Source: Gracilimonas sp. (lineage in GTDB: Bacteria; Bacteroidota; Rhodothermia; Balneolales; Balneolaceae). From it: 64,000 bases of DNA. Below the pieces are notes generated by a model. That model was given only the letters and a program-made list of their open reading frames with translations. It was not told the origin of the DNA and searched no databases. The stretch spans positions 1,364,001 to 1,428,000 of the forward strand of contig NZ_JABURM010000005.1 in the NCBI RefSeq assembly GCF_014762685.1. Direction: 5' to 3'. Position numbers and translations under genes: made by a program. Shown piece after piece: positions 26,583-35,801 of the stretch. Numbering within the stretch: position 1 is the first letter of the stretch; the number at the start of each line of letters is the position of its first letter.

Positions 26583-27695
26583 ATGCATTTTAAATACTTT
26601 CAGTGGGATGAACGCTTTGCCAAATCAAATGGAAAATCTCCATTTGATACTCTCTGGGATTTATTCCAACAACTTCTCACCATCTCAAGCGGTGATGTGT
26701 CACAAGCTTTAAAGTGGCTCACTGAACTTGATGATGAATACGATATCACCGGTCAATTTGAGGATGGCTATTCACTTGGTGATTTCATTGAAGAGCTCCG
26801 CGAAAGGGGATATATAGACAAAAATGATCAGGGAACCCAGTTTATCATAACCAAAAAAACAGAACGCAGTTTAAGGAAAAAGTCTCTTGAAGAAATTTTC
26901 AAGAATCTTGACAAAGGCGGATTAGGGGGGCATAAATCTCCTCACACCGGCAAGGGACTTGAACGCCATCCTGAGACTCGAAAATGGACTCAAGGCGACG
27001 ATATTGGCCAAATAAACAGTGTTGAAACTATGCTGAATATGTTAAACCACAGCTCTATCGATGCTTTCGACCTTAGGGAAGATGACCTTGAAGTATATGA
27101 AACTGACCATTACACCTCTGTTGCCACCGTTCTTCTTATTGATCTGAGCCATTCTATGATTTTATATGGGGAAGACCGAATCACTCCGGCTAAAAAAGTA
27201 GCAATGGCATTGTCTGAGTTAATCATGAATAACTATGCAAAAGATTCTTTAGATATTGTAGCTTTTGGAAATGAAGCCTGGCATATTTCTGTAGACGATC
27301 TTCCTTACCTGAAAGTCGGTCCCTATCATACAAATACAAAACAAGGCCTCGAAGTAGCCCGACATATCCTTCAGCGCAAGAAATATGCAAACAAGCAGAT
27401 TTTTATGATTACGGATGGAAAACCTTCTTGCATGATTGAGAATGGGAAATTGTATAAAAACAGCTTTGGTTTGGATCGTAAAATCGTCAATAAAGTACTT
27501 GATGAAGCCGTGAAGTGCCGCAGAGATCAAATCACGATAACTACGTTCATGATAGCACAGGATCCTTACCTGCAAAGCTTTGTTCGTGAAATGACAGAAG
27601 CAAACAAAGGGAAAGCCTATTTTGCCTCACTGGATAATTTAGGCGGGTATATTTTTGAAGATTATATACAAAACAGGAAGAAAAATGTGAAATAA
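26583..27695 (+). CDS. von Willebrand factor A domain protein
   Basis: The 370-residue cytoplasmic protein (no signal peptide) has a helical N-terminal part and a VWA domain from about residue 175. The metal-dependent adhesion site reads DLSHSM near 188-193, with a later conserved FMITDGKPS near 279-287. A glycine-rich basic linker (GGLGGHKSPHTGKGLERHP) lies near 115-133. The arrangement resembles the VWA partners of MoxR/ChlI-type AAA+ ATPases, but no such ATPase gene is next to it. It is a monocistronic unit bounded by a strong terminator. Its partner and role are unknown. Confidence 0.75.
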   Translation: MHFKYFQWDERFAKSNGKSPFDTLWDLFQQLLTISSGDVSQALKWLTELDDEYDITGQFEDGYSLGDFIEELRERGYIDKNDQGTQFIITKKTERSLRKKSLEEIFKNLDKGGLGGHKSPHTGKGLERHPETRKWTQGDDIGQINSVETMLNMLNHSSIDAFDLREDDLEVYETDHYTSVATVLLIDLSHSMILYGEDRITPAKKVAMALSELIMNNYAKDSLDIVAFGNEAWHISVDDLPYLKVGPYHTNTKQGLEVARHILQRKKYANKQIFMITDGKPSCMIENGKLYKNSFGLDRKIVNKVLDEAVKCRRDQITITTFMIAQDPYLQSFVREMTEANKGKAYFASLDNLGGYIFEDYIQNRKKNVK

Positions 27696-27724
27696 AAAAA
27701 GCCGTTTAACTTAAACGGCTTTTT
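27696..27724. terminator. Strong bidirectional intrinsic terminator
   Basis: AAAAAGCCGTTTAA at 27696-27709 and TTAAACGGCTTTTT at 27711-27724 form a perfect stem (GCCGTTT core) with A and T tracts on both sides. It starts right after the VWA stop and lies 30 bases from the convergent Skp-like gene's stop, so it can end transcription from both directions. Confidence 0.9.
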
Positions 27725-27753
27725 ATCTAAATAATCAGTATTGCAGGTCTTCT

Positions 27754-28305
27754 TTAATTAAAGACACCCAATTCTTGCATTACAGCGTCCGTAATATCAT
27801 ACTTTGACTGAAACTCTGGCGATGCATAAAGAATGATTTGGTCACCGCTTGATGTAGTTGTATTCAAAACATAGGTCAGCCCCATCTCTTCTGCTACAGT
27901 ATTAATTGCAGTACTAATCTGAGAGAACATCGGGCCTAACAATTCTTGTCGTCGCTGTTGAAGAGCAGCTTCCGCTTCTTGTTGTGCAACACTCAATTCT
28001 TGTTGCATTTTTCCAAGCCGCTCTTGCTCTCTCTCATTTGCTTCTTCTGAGATTACACCGGCTTTCTGTTGGTACTCAGCTACTGCAGTTTGAAAGGCTT
28101 GTTCTTGTTCGGCAAGCTCTTCCTGTTTTCTTTCAGCAAAATTTTGCAACCGCTGTTGTATTGCTCGCATTTCAGGCATTTTTGCCAAAACTGCTTGCGG
28201 GTTCACATACCCAATTTTAGTTTCTTCCTGAGATTGTGCCTGTACAGCTTCAGTAGCTGAAAAAGCAATAAATAAGGAGAGTATAAATAAGCTTAATTTC
28301 TTCAT
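27754..28305 (-). CDS. Skp/OmpH-family periplasmic chaperone (third copy)
   Basis: The 183-residue protein has a signal peptide (MKKLSLFILSLFIAFSATEAVQA), a KIGYVNPQAVLAKMPEM strand, a long coiled coil rich in Gln and Glu (about residues 55-130), and a closing strand motif MGLTYVLNTTTSSGDQIILY. That is the Skp/OmpH layout: trimeric tentacle chaperones that hold unfolded outer-membrane proteins for BamA. It is the last of three tandem paralogues after bamA, 23 bases after the previous copy, and ends at the strong terminator. Confidence 0.88.
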   Translation of the reverse strand: MKKLSLFILSLFIAFSATEAVQAQSQEETKIGYVNPQAVLAKMPEMRAIQQRLQNFAERKQEELAEQEQAFQTAVAEYQQKAGVISEEANEREQERLGKMQQELSVAQQEAEAALQQRRQELLGPMFSQISTAINTVAEEMGLTYVLNTTTSSGDQIILYASPEFQSKYDITDAVMQELGVFN

Positions 28306-28328
28306 TATTATTGTTTTATTAACTTTTA

Positions 28329-28856
28329 TTATTGGAGTTTTTCTATAATTCGATTCGTAATATTCAACTGCTCACTATTCGCAAAAAACACGATAGCATC
28401 TCCGGTAGAAGTACCTTCATTTAGTATCAAATCCAAACCCATTTCCTGAGCTACTTCTTCCATTGCTGTATTCATCCTCTCTATAATAGGAGCCATTAGT
28501 TCACTCCTTCGCTGACGAATCTGATTCATCATGGTTTCCCGATCCTGCTCAAACTGTTCATTCATTTCAAGCAATTCTTCTTCGCGAGTAGCACGCTCTT
28601 GTTCACTTAGATTACTCATGGTTGATTCATAATCAGTAAATCTACTTTGCAGTTCAGTAGCTTTTTGAGCAAGCGTCTGATCACTTTCTTCAATCAAAGC
28701 TTCAACCTGTTGATCTACTTCTTCCACTGCAGGCAGCGCGTTCAATATTCTTACAGGATTTGCATAGCCAATTTTCACCTGTGCAATCACGTCTTGCATG
28801 GTAAATACTGTACCCATAAGAATTATTGCGATCGTTATTTTTTTGTTCATTTTCAT
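28329..28856 (-). CDS. Skp/OmpH-family periplasmic chaperone (second copy)
   Basis: The 175-residue protein has the Skp pattern: signal peptide ending near IAQ (residue 26), KIGYANPVRILNALPAV, a coiled coil with QTLAQKATELQSRF and EQERATREEELLEMNEQFEQ, and the ending EMGLDLILNEGTSTGDAIVFF. The reverse-strand ATG at 28856 or the one two codons later (28850) could start it. It is closer in wording to the third copy (both carry the IGYxNP motif and a STxSGD or STGD ending) than to the first. Confidence 0.88.
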   Translation of the reverse strand: MKMNKKITIAIILMGTVFTMQDVIAQVKIGYANPVRILNALPAVEEVDQQVEALIEESDQTLAQKATELQSRFTDYESTMSNLSEQERATREEELLEMNEQFEQDRETMMNQIRQRRSELMAPIIERMNTAMEEVAQEMGLDLILNEGTSTGDAIVFFANSEQLNITNRIIEKLQ

Positions 28857-28899
28857 GTTTTACGTTTTTTTTAAAATAAAATTTTTCAGTTTAACATTC

Positions 28900-29436
28900 T
28901 TATTCAGAATCGCCTTCTATACCAAGCTGTTCAAGAATTTCATCATTTAGGTTATACTGGTTATTTGCATAAACAAGGTAGATATCCCCTGAACGGTCAA
29001 ACACAAAATCAATACCTTGTCGCTGAGCAACAGTTCTCACTGCCGCAAATAACTGCCTTTGTATAGGCTCTAACAATGACCTTTGCCGAGTAAAATATTC
29101 ACCTTCAGGTCCAAATTTTTGTTCCGCATATCTTTCCTTCGCTTGTTTCTTTTGAGAAATCTCCTGTTTCCTTTGATTACGAATTTCTTCGGTATATAGT
29201 ATCTCCTTAGCTTCATAATCTTCTTCAAGTTCTTGAATCTCACTCTCCAGCCTTCTTATTTCTTCCCTCCATTGCCGGCTTAATAAATCCAATTGCTGTT
29301 GAATCCCTTCATATTCAGGAATTTGCTCCAAAATATAATCTGATTCAAAAAAACCAATAGTCTGATTTTGCCCCACAACATTTGAGGAGGAAGCTGCCAG
29401 GAAAGCAAAAAAAAGTAAGTACTTTATTAATCGCAT
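28900..29436 (-). CDS. Skp/OmpH-family periplasmic chaperone (first copy)
   Basis: The 178-residue protein follows bamA with a one-base overlap (TAATG), so it is translationally coupled to it. It has a signal peptide ending near VGQ, the TIGFFESDYILEQIPEYEG strand, a highly charged coiled coil (REEIRRLESEIQELEEDYEA and ERYAEQKFGPEGEYF), and the ending RQGIDFVFDRSGDIYLVY. It diverges from the two downstream copies: it lacks the IGYxNP motif and has the FGPEGEYF insertion. This suggests a different client or partner within the Bam pathway. Confidence 0.88.
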   Translation of the reverse strand: MRLIKYLLFFAFLAASSSNVVGQNQTIGFFESDYILEQIPEYEGIQQQLDLLSRQWREEIRRLESEIQELEEDYEAKEILYTEEIRNQRKQEISQKKQAKERYAEQKFGPEGEYFTRQRSLLEPIQRQLFAAVRTVAQRQGIDFVFDRSGDIYLVYANNQYNLNDEILEQLGIEGDSE

Positions 29437-31904
29437 TAGAACGGGGTTCCAATATTAAACAAGAATTCCCAATTGCCGGGTAAAACATTGCTAGTTCCAC
29501 CGGGCACCTCTACACCATCAAACCTGTAACCGTAACTCAAATCAACCAAACCCAACACCGGTAAATATAAACGTGCTCCAAAACCGGCTGCCCTTTTGAC
29601 TCTAAAAGGATCAAAATTTTCAAAATTAAGATATGAATTACCGGCATCTACAAAAGTATAGGGTATTACCTGGAGTTGCTCATTTGAAATAGCGGGATAT
29701 CTCAGTTCGAGAGAATATTTACTAAACATCCTGCCCCCTACTTTCCGCCCATCAACAATCGGTGCTATACTTTCACGAGTGCCTCCGGGATATCCCCTAA
29801 GGTCAATATTATCATATAAAAAGCTCTGACGCTGCTGAAGCTGTGTACCCCCAACCAAGAATTTCTTTAAATTACTTCTTTTATCTTCTGTAAAGTAACC
29901 GATATATCCATATTGCACCTGACTGGTTAAAACCAATTTATCGATTACAGGTACATGATATTGGTATTGAGTACGGAACTTATAGTATTCAGAAAAACCG
30001 GGCATTGGTGGGGCAAATTCACCTGACAATGAAAATTTAGAGCCACTTGTTGGAGAAATAGGGTTATTCAGTGAATTTCTTTCCAGAACTTGCTCAAATG
30101 TAAGCAAGCTCGAAGTTCCTTCCGCAAAAAAGGATTGGTTGCCTACAACATCATATAACTGATATCCAATTACTGTTCGCTGCGTGAAGAAATCGTCCGG
30201 CCATTTCAAGCGCTTTCCAATGGAAACAGAGCTTGAAAATAGCTCATTTCTTTCATTCGAGTTTGAATAGTTCAATAAATTATATGAAACATTGAAACCT
30301 AAAGAAGTTGGATTACCTCTAAACCAAGGTTCCTGGAATCCAAAACTATAACTTTGATAACCCGTTCCGGTTACCTGCACGCCAAGAGATAATTTCTGTC
30401 CATCACCGGAAGGTATTGGAGCCCATCCTCCCTTTTCAAAAGCTCTTTGTATAGAGAAATTATTGAAATTGACTTGGGCCGACAATATAACTCCAATACC
30501 AGCCCCTCCATAACCTCCTGAAAACTCAAAATTACTGGTACTTTGAGTATCATCGAGTCTGTAATTGATATCAACGGTTTTGTCTTCCCGGTTTGGAATG
30601 GGCTGGGGTTCTATGTTTTGCGGGTCAAAATATCCAAGCTGCCCTAACTCACGAATAGATCTGATAATTGCTTGCCGGCTGTATTTGTTTCCCGGAACTG
30701 TTCTAAGTGTTCGCCGCACTACATCATCATGTGTTCGGGTATTACCGAAAAAATTCACCAGTTGAATAGTAGCAATTTCATCTTCATAAATTTCAAAATG
30801 AATATCCAGTGAATCTTCAGCCACTTTAGAAATGTTAGGGATCACCTGAAAAAATAAATAACCGACATCCTGATATAAACTGGTTATATCCGTGTTATTC
30901 TTATTGATATTGACGTTTTCATCAAATTTACTCTCATTAAAAACTTCCCCTTTTTCAAAACCGAGAGATGCTGTCAGAGTTTGATCCGAATAAACAGTAT
31001 TCCCTTCCCAAGTAATGTTTCTAACTTTATATTGAGGACCTTCTTCTAAATTTAATCGAACTTTCAATCCGGTTTTATCACCTTTATAATCGTATGTGTA
31101 AACTGTGTCTTGCAGGATACGTACATCAGTAAATCCATTTTCTCTATAAAATGTCAGCAGGCTCTCTTTTCCTTCTTCAAAGTCTTCTTCTTTGAATACT
31201 TTTTTTCCAAAAATCTTCCACCAGGCATCCTCTTTAAGCGGCTTGATCTTACGTCGCAACTTCCGGTCAGAAAAATGTTCGTTCCCTTGAAATACGATGT
31301 CTTTAATTTCCAACCGTTGACCGGGATCAATATCAAATATTAACCGAACCCTATCTTCAGAATCTTCCACTTCTTCTGTGCGGGTCTTAATTTCAGTATA
31401 CCAGTACCCCTTTTCTCTGTAAAACCGCCTGATTGTATTTTTTGCCTGCCCAACTGCAGCTTCTGTAATTACCGTACCCGGGGTTAATACAAGTAAGTCT
31501 TCTAAATCTCTCCGCTGAGAGCGTTTTATATTTTCAAGCCGGTATTGTAAAATTCTAGGCTGTTCCTCTACTTCAATCAAAAACCGTATTCCTGATGCAG
31601 TACGCTCAGTAATGTAAATTTTGACATCGGAAAACAAACCTGATCTATAAAGCCTCTTAATCGCGTTATTCACAACATCTCCGGGATATACCACGGAGTT
31701 TCCAACTACCAATAAGCTGGCATTTTTAATGAATTCTTCACGTGTGTTTTTATTCCCTTCTACTGAAACCTCCAGAATTTCATATTCAGACGGAGTTAAT
31801 TCAGTAGGATCTGAGAGTTCAATATCTTGCGCCTGAGTAAGAAGTGGGATAAATCCGATCGTAAGTAAGGTGGCAATAAATAGTCTTTTCAAAAGTAACA
31901 ACAC
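29436..31904 (-). CDS. bamA: Outer-membrane protein assembly factor BamA (Omp85)
   Basis: BamA is the essential outer-membrane insertase. The 822-residue protein has a signal peptide (to about TQAQ), five POTRA repeats (about residues 40-430; for example EGNKNTREEFIKN, FQGNEHFSDRKL and WEGNTVYSDQTL), and a C-terminal 16-strand barrel with the Omp85 signature LRGYPGG and a terminal phenylalanine. The start is uncertain: GTG at 31904 or TTG at 31901 fit an AAAAGG site. It lies between uppS and the three Skp genes in one envelope-biogenesis operon, the usual Bacteroidota order. Confidence 0.94.
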   Translation of the reverse strand: MLLLLKRLFIATLLTIGFIPLLTQAQDIELSDPTELTPSEYEILEVSVEGNKNTREEFIKNASLLVVGNSVVYPGDVVNNAIKRLYRSGLFSDVKIYITERTASGIRFLIEVEEQPRILQYRLENIKRSQRRDLEDLLVLTPGTVITEAAVGQAKNTIRRFYREKGYWYTEIKTRTEEVEDSEDRVRLIFDIDPGQRLEIKDIVFQGNEHFSDRKLRRKIKPLKEDAWWKIFGKKVFKEEDFEEGKESLLTFYRENGFTDVRILQDTVYTYDYKGDKTGLKVRLNLEEGPQYKVRNITWEGNTVYSDQTLTASLGFEKGEVFNESKFDENVNINKNNTDITSLYQDVGYLFFQVIPNISKVAEDSLDIHFEIYEDEIATIQLVNFFGNTRTHDDVVRRTLRTVPGNKYSRQAIIRSIRELGQLGYFDPQNIEPQPIPNREDKTVDINYRLDDTQSTSNFEFSGGYGGAGIGVILSAQVNFNNFSIQRAFEKGGWAPIPSGDGQKLSLGVQVTGTGYQSYSFGFQEPWFRGNPTSLGFNVSYNLLNYSNSNERNELFSSSVSIGKRLKWPDDFFTQRTVIGYQLYDVVGNQSFFAEGTSSLLTFEQVLERNSLNNPISPTSGSKFSLSGEFAPPMPGFSEYYKFRTQYQYHVPVIDKLVLTSQVQYGYIGYFTEDKRSNLKKFLVGGTQLQQRQSFLYDNIDLRGYPGGTRESIAPIVDGRKVGGRMFSKYSLELRYPAISNEQLQVIPYTFVDAGNSYLNFENFDPFRVKRAAGFGARLYLPVLGLVDLSYGYRFDGVEVPGGTSNVLPGNWEFLFNIGTPF

Positions 31905-31921
31905 GCCTTTTGTTTAAATGC

Positions 31922-32749
31922 TTATGATTTTTTGTTAACTAAACGAGATGAATAAGAGTTTTCGTCTTCCGCAGACGGGACTTTCCCAAATCTTCGGTCT
32001 CTTTGTTGGTAGGAACGTATAGCCTCATACAACTCATCCCTTCTGAAATCCGGCCAGTAGGTTTGGGTAATATACAGTTCGGAATAGGCTAGTTGCCATA
32101 ATAAAAAATTACTGATTCTATATTCTCCACTGGTTCGGATAATTAAATCCGGATCCGGAACATCGGCAGTTGAAAGGTGGTCGCCTATCATTTGATCATT
32201 GATAAGTTCAGGATCTAAACGTCCTTCTTTCACATGATTGGCAATTTTTTTAACTGCCTCTGTGATATCCCAGCGCCCGGAATAGCTTAATGCCAAGCAC
32301 AATTCCAACCTTTTATTATGTTTGGTAAGCTCAATAGCTTCATGCAATTCATGTTGGCAGCTTTGCGGAAATCTACCTAACTGTCCAATAGTTGAGAGCC
32401 GGATGTCATTTTTATTCAGGTTATCAGCTTCCTTTCTAAGAGAAGAAACCAACAATTTCATCAATCCCCTTACCTCAGCTGAAGGCCTGCCCCAATTTTC
32501 TGTTGAAAAAGCATAGAGTGTCAGATACTTTACTCCAAGTTGAGCACAAGACTCAGTGATATCCCGAACGGAATCCACACCTACTTTGTGCCCATGTAAA
32601 CGGATACTTCCTTTATTTTTAGCCCACCGACCATTGCCATCCATTATAATGGCAATATGAAGAGGAACCTCTCCGGAATTCTTAAGAATTTCCTGGTTCT
32701 TCTTGTCTTCGTCAGTTTGAACTGTGTTTGTTAAAGTAAGCTCTTTCAA
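31922..32749 (-). CDS. uppS: Undecaprenyl diphosphate synthase
   Basis: UppS adds isoprene units in cis to farnesyl diphosphate, giving the C55 lipid carrier for peptidoglycan and O-antigen. The 275-residue protein has the substrate motif IIMDGNGRWAKNKG near residues 34-47 with Asp37, the GHKVGVDSV and TLYAFSTENWGRP motifs, and a C-terminal LIIRTSGEYRISNFLLWQ. The first 29 residues are a polar extension beyond E. coli UppS. It is directly upstream of bamA, with 17 bases between. Confidence 0.95.
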   Translation of the reverse strand: MKELTLTNTVQTDEDKKNQEILKNSGEVPLHIAIIMDGNGRWAKNKGSIRLHGHKVGVDSVRDITESCAQLGVKYLTLYAFSTENWGRPSAEVRGLMKLLVSSLRKEADNLNKNDIRLSTIGQLGRFPQSCQHELHEAIELTKHNKRLELCLALSYSGRWDITEAVKKIANHVKEGRLDPELINDQMIGDHLSTADVPDPDLIIRTSGEYRISNFLLWQLAYSELYITQTYWPDFRRDELYEAIRSYQQRDRRFGKVPSAEDENSYSSRLVNKKS

Positions 32750-32823
32750 GTTATTTTTAGGCTGGTTTTGAAGCTTTGAAAATTAGAGCTTTGCTTGTCC
32801 TTTATCAAGGCTTAATAACTCCA

Positions 32824-33294
32824 TTAAGATATTAGATTTTGTTCCATGGAAATCATTTCAAGAAGAGCTAAAGCAGCTTCTCCTCCTTTGTTTCCCTTAT
32901 CCCCTGCTCGTTCCAGGGCCTGTTTTACATCATCTGTTGTAAGAACTCCAAATGATATAGGTTTATTATGTTTTAATATGAGATCAGTAATTCCGCGATT
33001 AACCGCATCACAAACATATTCGAAGTGCGGGGTTCCCCCTCTAATCACAACCCCAAGTGCTACCACTCCTGACACTTCCCGGTGCTCAAGGAGTTTTTGA
33101 ACTGTCAGGGGAATTTCATAAGAACCGGGACACCGAACCACTGTAATATCATTTTCAGCAATACCATTACCTTTAAGTGCATTCAGTGCTCCTTCAAGCA
33201 TTTTATCTGTAATCATTGAATTCCAGCGTGAAGCTACAATCCCAATTTTCACTTTTCCCGGGTTGGTATCACCCTCAATTAATTCTATTGCCAT
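32824..33294 (-). CDS. ribH: 6,7-Dimethyl-8-ribityllumazine synthase
   Basis: RibH condenses 5-amino-6-ribitylaminouracil with dihydroxybutanone phosphate in riboflavin synthesis, as a 60-mer or pentamer. The 156-residue length is normal. Landmarks are IGIVASRWNSMITDKMLEGA near residues 18-37, VVRCPGSYEIPL near 52-63, VALGVVIRGGTPHFEYV near 78-94 with the catalytic His, and NKPISFGVLTTDD near 110-122. It starts one base after the PHP gene ends and is followed after 75 bases by uppS. No FMN riboswitch-like structure is seen in this operon context. Confidence 0.95.
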   Translation of the reverse strand: MAIELIEGDTNPGKVKIGIVASRWNSMITDKMLEGALNALKGNGIAENDITVVRCPGSYEIPLTVQKLLEHREVSGVVALGVVIRGGTPHFEYVCDAVNRGITDLILKHNKPISFGVLTTDDVKQALERAGDKGNKGGEAALALLEMISMEQNLIS

Positions 33295-33295
33295 A

Positions 33296-34147
33296 TCATT
33301 TTTTTATTTCAACAATATTCTTGCGTTGATGTGTCATTTTCTTCATTTTTTCGATGTGCTTATAGGCGATGGTTACTACACCTAAATTCATATAGCCGGC
33401 ATCTTTCCCTTCGTGCGTATCACTCCCGCCCGTCATCAGTAAACCATTTTCGGAACATAATTCCGTATATTTTTTCTGTAATTTATAGTTGTGGCTAGGA
33501 TGTATACATTCAATACCGTCTATACCGGCTTCTATAAATAATTTCATCTCTTCTGAAGAATACATTCTTCCTGGATGTGCAACTATGCATGCCCCCCCCA
33601 CATTTTTTACGATCCTGATAACTTCTCTGTAATCAGGGTAGGTATTCTCAATAGATCCCAGTTTTTGATTACTCAGATACCGTATAAAAGCTTCCTTAGG
33701 GCTACTTACATATCCCTTTTGGGTTAATACTCTGGCAAGGTGTGGACGTCCGATATTTGCGCCATTAGCTTCTGCCCAAACTTCATCATACTCCACATTT
33801 ACACCCGCTTTTTGAACCTTTTTGATAATTCCTTTAATCCGGCTTTTACGTGCATTTCTTTGACTTTTTAAAAAATCTTCGAGATAACTGGTATCGGTCT
33901 CAAAATAATAAGCAAGAATATGTGCTTCTTTATCACCTAAAGTTGATGTTATTTCAACTCCGGGTATAAGTTCAATCTCCAATTCATCGGCTACTTTCTT
34001 TGCTTCAAAATACCCTTTATAAGTATCATGGTCTGTAATGGAAAGAGCTGATAGTTTCTTTTCATTGGCTATTTCAACCGCATCTTGTGGAGAAAGCCGT
34101 CCATCAGAAAAGCTGGTATGGATATGTAAATCCGCTTTTGAGGGCAT
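33296..34147 (-). CDS. PHP-domain phosphoesterase (RNase AM / nucleoside 3',5'-bisphosphatase type)
   Basis: The 283-residue protein has the PHP metal-binding fold: ADLHIHTSFSDGRLSP near residues 5-20 (HxH), SITDHDTYKGY near 36-46, and a central ACIVAHPGRMY and late GGSDTHEG motif. This matches the YciV/TrpH group, which hydrolyses 3',5'-nucleoside bisphosphates and short 5' ends of RNA. Four bases separate it from the protease gene upstream and one base from ribH, so it is co-transcribed with both. Substrate is inferred from the family. Confidence 0.85.
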   Translation of the reverse strand: MPSKADLHIHTSFSDGRLSPQDAVEIANEKKLSALSITDHDTYKGYFEAKKVADELEIELIPGVEITSTLGDKEAHILAYYFETDTSYLEDFLKSQRNARKSRIKGIIKKVQKAGVNVEYDEVWAEANGANIGRPHLARVLTQKGYVSSPKEAFIRYLSNQKLGSIENTYPDYREVIRIVKNVGGACIVAHPGRMYSSEEMKLFIEAGIDGIECIHPSHNYKLQKKYTELCSENGLLMTGGSDTHEGKDAGYMNLGVVTIAYKHIEKMKKMTHQRKNIVEIKK

Positions 34148-34151
34148 TTAT

Positions 34152-35795
34152 CTACTCCCCTGCCAGCAGTTTATCTAAATCAGATTTATTATAAATAAAT
34201 TCAAGAGCTTTTAATACTTCCGGATCTGACCTCAAGCCTGCCTTTATGCTTCCGGATTGTCCCTCATACCTGGAAACCAATTCCTGAAATAAAGTCCGTT
34301 TGATTTTGGGGGTATCTTCTTCAAAACGAGCACTTTTTTCCATCTCAATTGCTTTTCTCAATTCTTTGAGCTGCGCATCTGCTCCATCTACCCCTTGAAG
34401 TTCAGTCGTTAATTGCATTAACAATGTTTCAGAATCCGTTGTATAACTGAACCGCTCTTCTTTTAAATATGCTTTAAACTCTTCAAATACGTCGTCGGGT
34501 AACTCCTGATAATTGAAATTGGGATTTTGAGCCTCATATTCGGTAGCAAAATCAAAATATGCACCTTGCTGTAACAGGGCAACTTCGAGTATACTGAGCT
34601 TTTCATTCCCTTCTACAATATCCGGCTCAATACCCCGGCCTTCATACACTGTTCGCCCATTTCTGGTTTTAAATTCTCGACGAGTTGTGTCAGCATTCAT
34701 CACCACTGCATTCCTGCCCTGATGTGTATATTGAACGGCCTGAATACTGCGACCACTGGGGATATAATAACGTGATATTGTAATCTTTAGAGAAGTATTA
34801 TAAGGCATTGGTTTAACAATCTGTACTAATCCCTTACCAAAGCTCTGCTCACCTATAATCAAAGCACGATCTAAATCCTGCAAGGCCCCAGCCACTACTT
34901 CTGATGCACTAGCACTCCCTTCATTCATCAGAACTACAACCGGTTTTTCAAACATGACCGGCTCCCTGGTAGTAAATGTCTGATTGTATTCTCCAACTCT
35001 TCCCCGAATATCTACCACCGTAATACCCGGCTCTATAAATTTATCTATAATTGTCACTGCTTCCTGCAAAATACCGCCCGGATTATCCCTAAGATCCAAA
35101 ATCAAACCTTCTAAATCCGTTTCTTCCATTAAATTATTTAATGACTCTCTTATCTCCTCTGCAGAATTATTCCCAAATTGACTGAGACGTATATACCCGG
35201 TGTCTTTGCTTTCTCCTATTAACCCTGAATAAGAAATGTTAGTAATCTCAATGCGCTGACGGGTTAAGGTAAAATCAAGTGACTGGCCCAATCCAAAACG
35301 GTCGATAGTGATCGTAACTTCAGAACCTACTTCTCCACTAGTTAAAGTGTTTACTTCTTCAGGCTGAAGCCCCTCAGTTGACACCCCATCAACGGCAATA
35401 ATTACATCTCCGGCCCGAATACCGGCTCTTTCAGCTGGCCCTCCTTCTGTAGGAGCAATGACTACAACCTGCCCGTCACGATGCCCGGCCTCAATTCCAA
35501 CGCCGGCATAATTACCGCGCGACATTATTTCGGCTTGCTCGTTTTGGGATTCATTAAACATTACCGTGTAAGGATCAAGCGTTTCCAACATGGCGTCGAT
35601 ACCTGTTCGCATCAAAATTTCAGGATCAACTTCATCCACATACTCAAGAGCTACATTTTCATAAGCGGCACTGAAAATGCTGAAGTTCTTTTTAATCAGG
35701 AAATAAATGTCGGTTTGCTGCGCAGCAATGCCAACAGAGGCTAAACCAATTATTGCCGCTGCAAAGCCCGCCTTGTATTTCCCTTTTTTAGTCAT
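34152..35795 (-). CDS. C-terminal processing protease, S41 family
   Basis: The 547-residue protein has an N-terminal membrane or signal segment (to about residue 25), a helical cap, a PDZ domain (about 85-170 with GVGIEAGHRDGQVVVIAPTE), and the S41 protease core. The catalytic Ser is in NEGSASASEVVAGAL and the catalytic Lys in EQSFGKGLVQI. A C-terminal helical region of 150 or so residues follows. Such CtpA-like proteases trim C-termini of periplasmic proteins and can control peptidoglycan hydrolases. Here the next gene upstream is a lytic transglycosylase, seven bases away, so a functional link is plausible. Confidence 0.9.
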   Translation of the reverse strand: MTKKGKYKAGFAAAIIGLASVGIAAQQTDIYFLIKKNFSIFSAAYENVALEYVDEVDPEILMRTGIDAMLETLDPYTVMFNESQNEQAEIMSRGNYAGVGIEAGHRDGQVVVIAPTEGGPAERAGIRAGDVIIAVDGVSTEGLQPEEVNTLTSGEVGSEVTITIDRFGLGQSLDFTLTRQRIEITNISYSGLIGESKDTGYIRLSQFGNNSAEEIRESLNNLMEETDLEGLILDLRDNPGGILQEAVTIIDKFIEPGITVVDIRGRVGEYNQTFTTREPVMFEKPVVVLMNEGSASASEVVAGALQDLDRALIIGEQSFGKGLVQIVKPMPYNTSLKITISRYYIPSGRSIQAVQYTHQGRNAVVMNADTTRREFKTRNGRTVYEGRGIEPDIVEGNEKLSILEVALLQQGAYFDFATEYEAQNPNFNYQELPDDVFEEFKAYLKEERFSYTTDSETLLMQLTTELQGVDGADAQLKELRKAIEMEKSARFEEDTPKIKRTLFQELVSRYEGQSGSIKAGLRSDPEVLKALEFIYNKSDLDKLLAGE

Positions 35796-35801
35796 GTTGG
35801 T

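Noticed and set aside
32750-34147. FMN riboswitch in front of ribH
   Set aside because: ribH starts one base after the PHP gene and there is no leader region to hold a riboswitch.
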